From contig NZ_JACHNB010000001.1 of assembly GCF_014205225.1 (NCBI RefSeq), positions 2,647,501-2,711,500 of the forward strand: a stretch of DNA of 64,000 nt, read 5' to 3'. The translations under genes and the position numbers were made by a program. Origin of the DNA: Actinoplanes octamycinicus (GTDB lineage Bacteria; Actinomycetota; Actinomycetes; Mycobacteriales; Micromonosporaceae). This document shows, in pieces, positions 56,940-64,000 of this stretch. Every line of letters starts with the position of its first letter. Within the stretch, counting starts at the first letter, position 1. The notes under the pieces were generated by a model. The model ran no database searches. It saw nothing but the letters and a program-made list of their open reading frames with translations, and was not told the DNA's origin.

Positions 56940-57895
56940 GCACTCGGATCGTTCTGCTGGTCACCTCGCCGCGGCTGCCGGCCGGGCTGCTCACCGCGGA
57001 GGCGTGGGACACCGTGCGCTCCGGCCCGGTCTTCGCCGCGGCCGAGTCCGAGCAGGCGGTGGCGCTGCGGGCAGCCGGCGTCCCGGTCACCGTGCTGGAC
57101 ACCGACGCGCAGGGGCTGCTCGACGCGATCGGCACCGCGCCGCTCGCGGTCTGGCTGGCCGGTCCGCACGGCGACCAGCCGTTCGCCCGGCAGCTCGGCC
57201 TGCGGCTGGCCCGTGAGCCCGGCCTGGCCGAGCTGGAGCTGATGTACGGCTCCTGGGACCCGCCCGGCGCCCGCCTGCTGGACGCGGTGGCGGTGATGGA
57301 CCGGCTGCTCTCGCCCGGCGGCGACCCGTGGAAACGGGCGCAGAGCCACCGCACCCTCGCGCCCTACCTGCTGGAGGAGAGCTACGAGGCGTACGACGCG
57401 ATCGAGCGCGACGACTTGGACGAGCTCCGCGAGGAACTGGGCGACGTGCTGCTGCAGATCGTGCTGCACGCCCGGCTCGCCCAGGAGCTGCCGGACGGCC
57501 GGGCCTGGACCGTCGACGACGTGGCCGCGACCCTGGTGGAGAAGATGGTCCGGCGCAACCCGCACGTCTTCGCCGGTGAGCCGGTCGAGGACATCGAGGA
57601 GATCACCGCCAACTGGGAGCGGATCAAGCGCGAGGAGAAGGCGCGGGACTCGGTCCTGGACGGGGTGGCGCTGAGCCAGCCGGCGCTGGCGCTGGCCGCG
57701 AAGATCCTGCAGCGGGTCGAGCGGGGCGCGGTGGACGTGCCGCTGCCGGCCGGTGACGACCTCGGTCCGGCGCTGTTGCGGCTGGTCGCGGAGGCCCGCG
57801 CGGCGGGCCGCGACCCGGAGGCCGAGCTGCGGCAGGCCACCTTGGAGTACGCCGAAGCCGTGCGTGCGGCGGAAATTGTCGGACCCGCCGAGTAG
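56936..57895 (+). CDS. mazG: Nucleoside triphosphate pyrophosphohydrolase MazG, long actinobacterial form
   Basis: The protein has 319 residues from TTG 56936, which overlaps the lipoprotein stop (TTGA). The MazG all-alpha NTP pyrophosphohydrolase domain starts near residue 115. The metal site is visible as LLEESYEAYDAI (ExxE) and LREELGDVLLQI (ExxD). A second segment KMVRRNPHVFAGEPVEDIEEITANWERIKREEK is typical of MazG. The first 110 residues are a Rossmann-like extension also found in mycobacterial MazG (about 325 residues). It cleanses non-canonical NTPs. Confidence 0.94.
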   Translation: MSTRIVLLVTSPRLPAGLLTAEAWDTVRSGPVFAAAESEQAVALRAAGVPVTVLDTDAQGLLDAIGTAPLAVWLAGPHGDQPFARQLGLRLAREPGLAELELMYGSWDPPGARLLDAVAVMDRLLSPGGDPWKRAQSHRTLAPYLLEESYEAYDAIERDDLDELREELGDVLLQIVLHARLAQELPDGRAWTVDDVAATLVEKMVRRNPHVFAGEPVEDIEEITANWERIKREEKARDSVLDGVALSQPALALAAKILQRVERGAVDVPLPAGDDLGPALLRLVAEARAAGRDPEAELRQATLEYAEAVRAAEIVGPAE

Positions 57896-57905
57896 TTTTC
57901 TCGGC

Positions 57906-59522
57906 ATGCCGGAGTTTGTGCCGCTCGCCGACCGCATCGCCGACGCTCTGCTGGAGAGCGACCCCGTGACGGCCCTCTACGCGGGGGACCATCGCTTCGA
58001 CGACCGCCTGCCCGACCTCTCGGCCGGCGCGGTCCAGGCCCGGGTGGCCATGCTGCGCGACGCGGCCGACGCGCTCAGCGGGATCGACGCCGACGGGCTC
58101 GACGCACAGGAGCAGGTCGACCACGCCATCCTCACCGCCCAGGTGGAGCGCGGGCTGTTCGAGCTCACCGACGTGCGCGAGCACGAGTGGAACCCGTTGG
58201 AGCACAACCCCGGCCCGCTGCTGCACGGCCTGCTGTCCCGGCCGTTCGCGCCGGCCGCCGAGCGGCTGGAGAGCCTGCGCGGCCGGCTCGCCGCGCTGCC
58301 CGACGCGCTGGCCACCGCCCGGTCGGTGCTGCGCGACGTGCCCCGGATCCACGCCGAGACCGCGGCCGGCCAGTTCGCCGGCACGGCCGGGCTGATCCGC
58401 GACGAGCTGCCCGTCCTGCTGGCGCAGGAGCCCGGGCTGCGTGACTCGGTCGAGCCGGTCGCCGCGGCCGCGCTCCAGGCGCTCGGCGAGTTCGACCGCT
58501 GGCTGCACGGCCGGCTGGAGAGCGGCGAGCCCGGCCGCGACCCGCGGCTCGGCCGCCGCCTGTGGGAGGCCCGGCTGTGGCACACCCTGGACACCGAGCT
58601 GTCCGCGGCCGAGGTCCTCGCGCGGGCCCGGGAGAATGTCGAGCGGGTCGGCGCCGAGCTGCGCACGCTCGCCACCGAGCTGGTCGGCGGCCCGGCCGAG
58701 GACGCGACCGTGCGCCGGGCGCTGGACACCATCGCCGAGCGGCATCCGGACAACGCCACGATCGTCGGCCTGGCCAAGCTGACGATGGACGAGGCGACCG
58801 CGTTCGTCCGGGAGCACGACGTGGTGTCGCTGGTCGACGACCCGTGCGTGATCGAGGAGATGCCGGAGTTCGCCCGCGGCGTCGCGGTGGCCTATTGCGA
58901 CCCGCCGGGCCCGCTGGAGACCGCCGACGTGCCGACGTTCTACTGCATCGCCCCGGCCCCGGCGGGCTGGCCGGCCGAGCGCGTCCGCAGCTTCTACCGG
59001 GAGTACAACAACGAGATGATCCGCAACCTCACCGTGCACGAGGCGATGCCCGGGCACTTCCTCCAGCTGGCGCACGCGCGCCGGTTCCGGGGGAGCAGCA
59101 AGGTGCGGGCGCTCGGCTGGTCCGGTCCGTTCGTCGAGGGCTGGGCGGTCTACGCCGAGGAGCTGATGACCGGCCTCGGGTTCGGCGGCCCGGCGGTTAA
59201 GTTGCAGCAGCTCAAGATGCAGCTGCGGATGAGTCTGAACGCGATCATCGATCAGCTGGTGCACTGCGAGGGGCTGGCCGAGTCCGAGGCGATGGCGCTG
59301 ATGACCGGGCCCGGCTTCCAGGAGGAGGGCGAGGCGGCCGGCAAGTGGCGGCGGGCGCTGCTCACCTCGGCCCAGCTCTCCACCTATTTCGTCGGCTACA
59401 CCGAGGTGTCCGCGCTGGCCGCGGCCCGGCCGTTCGGGGCGACGCCCAAGGCGTGGCACGACGCGATGCTGGCGCACGGCTCGCCGCCGCCGCGGCACCT
59501 GCGCACGCTGCTGGGCGTCTGA
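57906..59522 (+). CDS. DUF885 family protein, predicted zinc metallopeptidase
   Basis: The protein has 538 residues from ATG 57906. The start follows a TAGTTT hexamer by seven bases, so the message may be leaderless or the gene may be read from the mazG transcript 10 bases upstream. The active-site motif HExxPGH is present as TVHEAMPGHFLQLAHARRF near residue 380. FVEGWAVYAEELMTGLGF supplies the downstream zinc-ligand Glu. No signal peptide is seen, so it is probably cytoplasmic. Substrates of DUF885 peptidases are mostly unknown. Confidence 0.9.
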   Translation: MPEFVPLADRIADALLESDPVTALYAGDHRFDDRLPDLSAGAVQARVAMLRDAADALSGIDADGLDAQEQVDHAILTAQVERGLFELTDVREHEWNPLEHNPGPLLHGLLSRPFAPAAERLESLRGRLAALPDALATARSVLRDVPRIHAETAAGQFAGTAGLIRDELPVLLAQEPGLRDSVEPVAAAALQALGEFDRWLHGRLESGEPGRDPRLGRRLWEARLWHTLDTELSAAEVLARARENVERVGAELRTLATELVGGPAEDATVRRALDTIAERHPDNATIVGLAKLTMDEATAFVREHDVVSLVDDPCVIEEMPEFARGVAVAYCDPPGPLETADVPTFYCIAPAPAGWPAERVRSFYREYNNEMIRNLTVHEAMPGHFLQLAHARRFRGSSKVRALGWSGPFVEGWAVYAEELMTGLGFGGPAVKLQQLKMQLRMSLNAIIDQLVHCEGLAESEAMALMTGPGFQEEGEAAGKWRRALLTSAQLSTYFVGYTEVSALAAARPFGATPKAWHDAMLAHGSPPPRHLRTLLGV

Positions 59523-59540
59523 CCCCGCCGGTCGCCCGGG

Positions 59541-59745
59541 CCGCGAAGTCAGCGGGCGCGCGGGGCCGGGATTCGGCGGCGCGCGGGGACCGCGAAGTCA
59601 GCGGGCGTGCGGGGCCGGAATTTGGCGGCGCATGGGGGCCGCGAAGTGAGCGGGCGTGCGGGGCCGGAATTTGGCGGCGCGCGGGGGCCGCGAAGTGAGC
59701 GGGCGTGCGGGGCCGGGATTCAGCGGACGCGCTTGGGCCGGGGCC
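59541..59745. repeat. Minisatellite, about four 48-bp units
   Basis: The unit begins CGCGAAGTCAGCGGGCGTGC and continues GGGGCCGGAATTTGGCGGCG. It fills the 239-bp convergent gap between the DUF885 and lipoprotein genes. The last unit is degenerate and grades into the 3' end of the lipoprotein gene. Confidence 0.9.
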
Positions 59746-59761
59746 AGCGGACGTGCTGGGG

Positions 59762-60403
59762 TCAGCGGGTGCGCTGGTCGAGCACCTCGACGCCCGCCGG
59801 CAGCTGGAAACCGGCCGGGTCGGCGGTCGGGGTGAGCTCGGTGAGCGTCACCTCCAGGCGGGTCCCGGCCAGCGTCCCGGTGAAGGCGGCCAGGGTCCCG
59901 TCGCCGGTCACGCACGTCTCGAAGGCGGACGGCCCGCCCCACCGGATGCAGGCGGCGTGCCGCTCGGCGATCGTGGTGTCCCGCTGGCTGATGGTCAGCG
60001 CCGGGTCGGCCTCGGCCCGGCGGAGCATCGCGGCGACCGCCTCCGGGGTGATCAGGCCGGACGCGGCCGGCAGCTCCGGGTCGGCCTTGGCGGTGATCAC
60101 GCAGGTCCGGGCGGCGCAGCGGGTGGTGTCCGCCGGGGTGACGATGAGCCGGCCGGCCGGCCAGCGGTAGGCGGTGCGGGCCGGGTCCTGCGCCCGGGCC
60201 ACGGTGGCGGTGCCGCCGTCGCCGAGGCGGTAGGTCGCGGTGTATGTCGCTCCGGCCGACTCGGCGAGCTGGCCGGCGATCACGGCCACCGCGTCCGCCG
60301 GGCCGACCCCGGCGGCGTCGGCCTGGTCGATGCCGGTGCAGGCCGTTCCGGCGAGCAGCGCGCCGGCGGCCAGTAATCCCTGCGTGAAACGACGGCGGGC
60401 CAC
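59762..60403 (-). CDS. Exported hypothetical protein, probable lipoprotein
   Basis: The protein has 213 residues from GTG 60403; in-frame GTGs at 60409 and 60412 are alternatives, but GGGGCAGGG is best spaced for 60403. A twin-Arg-like basic N-terminus (ARRRFTQGLLAAGALLAGTACTG) is followed by a possible lipid-anchored Cys. The mature part is Ala/Thr-rich with four further Cys in RCAARTCVIT and AACIRWGG...ETCVTG, possibly paired as disulfides. No known domain was recognised. Confidence 0.75.
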   Translation of the reverse strand: MARRRFTQGLLAAGALLAGTACTGIDQADAAGVGPADAVAVIAGQLAESAGATYTATYRLGDGGTATVARAQDPARTAYRWPAGRLIVTPADTTRCAARTCVITAKADPELPAASGLITPEAVAAMLRRAEADPALTISQRDTTIAERHAACIRWGGPSAFETCVTGDGTLAAFTGTLAGTRLEVTLTELTPTADPAGFQLPAGVEVLDQRTR

Positions 60404-60489
60404 GATCACCACCCTGCCCCGGGGCGGCGGGGGCGCGCAAACGATATCCGCCGATCCATCGGACCGGCGGATCTCCGGCACCCGTTTCC

Positions 60490-61119
60490 TCAGGCCGACT
60501 CGGCGGTCCGGGTGCGCATCTGGAGTTGATAACGCATGACATAACGGCGAAGGATCTTCGCCTGCCACTCCTCCGGGTCGTAGAGCGCCACCATCTCGAC
60601 CGAGAGCGGCCCGCGTACCGGCACCTGCTGGCGCATCGCGCTGGCCTTGGTCACCGTGCCGGTCAGCTCCACCTCGTCCGCGCCGAGCTGGACCCGCAGC
60701 GTCACCTCGTGGCCGGGCCGCACCTCGACGTCGGTGAAGTGGGCGCGCACCGAGCGCTCGCTGATGTCGTGCACCCAGCCGATCGCCTCGGGCAGCTCCG
60801 GCCGGGTCATCACGATCGGTTCACCGCCGCCGCCGCGCACGTAGAGCCGGCTCTGGCTGATCTGCGGCTCGCCGATCAGCCGCAGCTCGACCCGGTTCTC
60901 GTCGACCGCGGCGACCGCGGCGGAGACGACGTACCGGCCGCGGGGCGCGGCCGACCAGCGCAGGGTCACCACGGTGCCGAGGAGCGGCACGTCGGCACGG
61001 GCGAGCGAGACGGTCACGGCCGCGGCGGAGGCGGCCACGACACGGACGCCGGTGTGGCATTCGCCCCCGGCCTCCATCTCGATGCGTGAGCCGTCCTCGG
61101 GAAACAGGCTGCTGCTCAT
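60490..61119 (-). CDS. PilZ-like domain protein with incomplete c-di-GMP motif
   Basis: The protein has 209 residues from ATG 61119 (AGGGGGC upstream). Two beta-rich halves are seen. The second begins RLYVRGGGGEPIVMTRPE and carries WVHDISERSVRAHFTDV, the position of the PilZ [D/N]xSxxG motif, but the Gly is replaced by Val. The first Arg motif (RxxxR) is also not clear. It may be a PilZ protein that no longer binds c-di-GMP or binds it differently. It is divergent from eno, with a repeat tract in the promoter region. Confidence 0.7.
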   Translation of the reverse strand: MSSSLFPEDGSRIEMEAGGECHTGVRVVAASAAAVTVSLARADVPLLGTVVTLRWSAAPRGRYVVSAAVAAVDENRVELRLIGEPQISQSRLYVRGGGGEPIVMTRPELPEAIGWVHDISERSVRAHFTDVEVRPGHEVTLRVQLGADEVELTGTVTKASAMRQQVPVRGPLSVEMVALYDPEEWQAKILRRYVMRYQLQMRTRTAESA

Positions 61120-61157
61120 AGTGCCCCCTGTTTCGGCAGGCGGGCCCCGGTTTTGAG

Positions 61158-61335
61158 GCATACCGGCGAGTGAAGTTCGCCGGGCGGGTGGCGGCGCCGG
61201 AAGACATACCAGCTAGTCAAGTTCTCCGGTTCGGCGGCGGCGCCGGAAGACATCCCGGCGAGTGGAGCCCACCGGGCGGGCGGCGGCGGCGGAAGACATA
61301 CCGGCCGGTGAAGTTGACCGGCCGGGCGAACGCGC
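61158..61335. repeat. Tandem repeat, four 46-bp units, in the pilZ-eno intergenic region
   Basis: Each unit contains GAAGACATACCGGCNNGTGAAGTT followed by a CCGG-rich half, for example at 61202-61247 and 61248-61293. The tract lies between the divergent PilZ-like and eno genes, where both promoters are expected, and takes up most of the 310-bp gap. Confidence 0.88.
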
Positions 61336-61414
61336 GGCGGGTGGGCTCGATACGCTCAGGAGCGTGGTCGGCCCGCAGGGTCGCGGACCGAAACGGTATT
61401 CGTACAACGCTTAG

Positions 61415-62713
<1,299 letters not shown>

Positions 62714-62736
62714 CACCGGACCGGCAGATCATGGAG

Positions 62737-62764
62737 GTGGCACCCACCCGTCGGTGGGTGCCAC
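62737..62764 (+). terminator. Stem-loop terminator after eno
   Basis: GTGGCACCCACC (62737-62748) pairs perfectly with GGTGGGTGCCAC (62753-62764) around CGTC. There is no T tract, so some read-through into ftsB is likely. Confidence 0.8.
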
Positions 62765-62802
62765 AATCCGTGACGGTCGCATCGATCGGGGGAGGGGCGG
62801 AG

Positions 62803-63402
62803 ATGACACAGCGTCGCATGCCGAGCGGTCAGGGTCCGTCCCGCCGCACGGGTGGCGCGAGTGGTCGTCCCGGCACGTCCCGCGCCCGGGTGACCGCCCC
62901 GGTGCGGACCGAGGCCCGCCCGACGGTCCGGGTTCCCACCTCGCGCACCGCCCGCCCGGCCGGCTCCCGGCGGACGTCCCAGTCCGGCGGCCCGGCCGCC
63001 AAGCGCACCGCCGCCCCGCGCCCCCGCTCGCTGACCAGCCGGGCCACCGTGCTGCTCGCGATCTTCGTGGTGCTGGCTCTGGCCTACACCTACCCGCTGC
63101 GGGTCTACCTGCAGCAGGAGGCGCAGATCGCGGAGATGGAGCGGGCCCAGGCCGCGCAGCAGGCCAAGATCGACGCCACCCGCAAGGAGCTGGCGAAATG
63201 GAACGACGACGACTACATCCGGATTCAGGCCCGGGAGCAGAACTTCTTCGTGCGCCCCGGTGAGACGCCGTTGCGGGTCTACTCCGACCCGGACGCCGCC
63301 GCCCGTGAGTCCGACCAGAAATCGCCGGCGGCCGCACCCGACCGCTGGTACGACACGCTGTGGCACAGCGTCCAAGCCGCGAACGCGGAGCCCTCGAACT
63401 GA
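62803..63402 (+). CDS. ftsB: Septum formation initiator, FtsB/DivIC family
   Basis: The protein has 199 residues from ATG 62803, with GGGAGGGGCGG upstream. An upstream in-frame ATG at 62731 lies in the terminator and is rejected. A long disordered cytoplasmic tail rich in Arg/Pro/Thr (residues 1-78) precedes one membrane helix (81-98). A short extracellular coiled coil (101-131) and the hallmark KWNDDDYIRIQAREQNFFVRPGE follow. It bridges FtsQ and FtsL in the divisome. Its stop overlaps the DUF501 gene by one base (TGATG). Confidence 0.93.
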   Translation: MTQRRMPSGQGPSRRTGGASGRPGTSRARVTAPVRTEARPTVRVPTSRTARPAGSRRTSQSGGPAAKRTAAPRPRSLTSRATVLLAIFVVLALAYTYPLRVYLQQEAQIAEMERAQAAQQAKIDATRKELAKWNDDDYIRIQAREQNFFVRPGETPLRVYSDPDAAARESDQKSPAAAPDRWYDTLWHSVQAANAEPSN

Positions 63403-63902
63403 TGGACGAACCGACCCCCGCCGACCTCGACATCGTGGCGGCCCAGCTCGGCCGCCGCCCCCGCGGCACCCGGGCGATCGCACACCGCTGCCCGTGCGGC
63501 AACCCGGACGTGGTGGAGACCTCGCCGCGGCTGGACGACGGCACGCCGTTCCCGACGATGTACTACCTCACCTGTCCACATGCCACCGCCGCGTGCTCCC
63601 GGCTGGAGTCGGCCGGCGTGATGCGGGACATGCAGGAGCGGCTGAGCACCGATCCGGAGCTGGCCGCCCACTACGCCCGGGCGCACCGGGACTACTTGGA
63701 CCGTCGCCAGGCGATCGAGGACGTGCCGGAGATCCACGACGTCTCCGCCGGTGGCATGCCGGACCGGGTGAAATGCCTGCACGTCCACCTCGGGCACGCG
63801 CTGGCCGCCGGCCGCGGGGTGAACCCGTTCGGGGACGAGGTGCGCGACGCCGTCGAGCCGTGGTGGGCCGAGGGCCCCTGCGTCAAGCGCGACGAATGCT
63901 GA
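63402..63902 (+). CDS. DUF501 family protein
   Basis: The protein has 166 residues. HRCPCGNPDVVETSPRLDDGTPFPTMYYLTCPHATAACSRLESAGVM is the conserved core, with a CxC and two further Cys that could bind a metal. GGMPDRVKCLHVHLGHALAAGRGVNPFGDEV forms the second conserved block. The family regularly follows eno and ftsB in actinobacteria but has no proven function. It overlaps the next gene by seven bases. Confidence 0.93.
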   Translation: MDEPTPADLDIVAAQLGRRPRGTRAIAHRCPCGNPDVVETSPRLDDGTPFPTMYYLTCPHATAACSRLESAGVMRDMQERLSTDPELAAHYARAHRDYLDRRQAIEDVPEIHDVSAGGMPDRVKCLHVHLGHALAAGRGVNPFGDEVRDAVEPWWAEGPCVKRDEC

Positions 63903-64000
63903 TCCGCCGGGCCCGCACCGGGGACGTCAAGGCGATCCGCGCCCTGGTCGACACGTACACCACCGACCGGCGGCTGCTCAGCAAGGCGACGGTCACCCTC
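63896..64000 (+). CDS. GNAT-family N-acetyltransferase, probably amino-acid N-acetyltransferase (ArgA-like), truncated by window edge
   Basis: Only the first 35 codons are visible. They read LIRRARTGDVKAIRALVDT and continue YTTDRRLLSKATVTL. This is the beta1-alpha1-alpha2 start of a GNAT domain, and the RRLL(S/A)K segment resembles actinobacterial N-acetylglutamate synthases. The gene overlaps the DUF501 gene. In many relatives ppx follows at this position, so the acetyltransferase is a local difference. The assignment rests on a short segment. Confidence 0.6.
   Translation, partial: MLIRRARTGDVKAIRALVDTYTTDRRLLSKATVTL

Overview
The window is chromosomal DNA from a high-GC actinobacterium, most probably a member of the Micromonosporaceae close to Actinoplanes. 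The evidence is very high GC with strong GC3 bias, GTG and TTG starts, start-stop overlaps of one to eight bases, leaderless promoters, and conserved actinobacterial neighbourhoods (sucC-sucD-perM-purN-purH; eno-ftsB-DUF501; mfd-SurA-like lipoprotein-mazG). The genus is an inference from gene content and style; no rRNA gene is present.

Layout. 1-3370: end of a Dpp/Opp peptide ABC transporter operon. 3420-5400: an IS110-family element inserted inside a dispersed palindromic repeat, followed by a minisatellite and a second repeat module. 5450-6170: chorismate mutase behind a short leader ORF with consecutive Phe and Tyr codons. 6300-12500: 5'-nucleotidase, PcrA helicase and two secreted M23 peptidases. 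12850-19560: a B12-binding protein, succinyl-CoA synthetase, PerM-like protein and the last purine steps (purN, purH). 19730-24420: a membrane protein, isocitrate dehydrogenase, a repeat-rich gap, galT and a DeoR regulator. 24500-39870: a surface-polysaccharide locus. 39980-43420: two ABC-2 exporter pairs. 43960-46970: a membrane protein and a NarL-type two-component system whose regulator has a repeat-expanded linker. 47530-52290: PEP carboxylase and an orphan HypX-like protein. 52470-59520: mfd, a SurA-like lipoprotein, mazG and a DUF885 peptidase. 59760-64000: a lipoprotein, a PilZ-like protein, eno, ftsB, a DUF501 protein and the start of an N-acetyltransferase gene.

The most coherent biological system is the locus at 24.5-39.9 kb. 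It combines sulfate activation (APS kinase), two sulfotransferases, a GT2 and a WecG/TagA-type glycosyltransferase, a Wzx-like flippase, an O-antigen ligase/polymerase, a Wzz-like chain-length protein, a methyltransferase, an APH-fold kinase and two GH26-like hydrolases. The eight genes of the main minus-strand run (38438 down to 28373) are mostly translationally coupled. This points to production and export of a sulfated, possibly phosphorylated, surface glycan.

The second theme is repeats. At least nine tandem-repeat tracts with unrelated units lie between genes, and two more sit inside reading frames (chorismate mutase N-terminus and response-regulator linker). Two dispersed repeat families occur twice each in the window. 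Comparing the two copies of one family gives the ends of the IS110 element to within a few bases.
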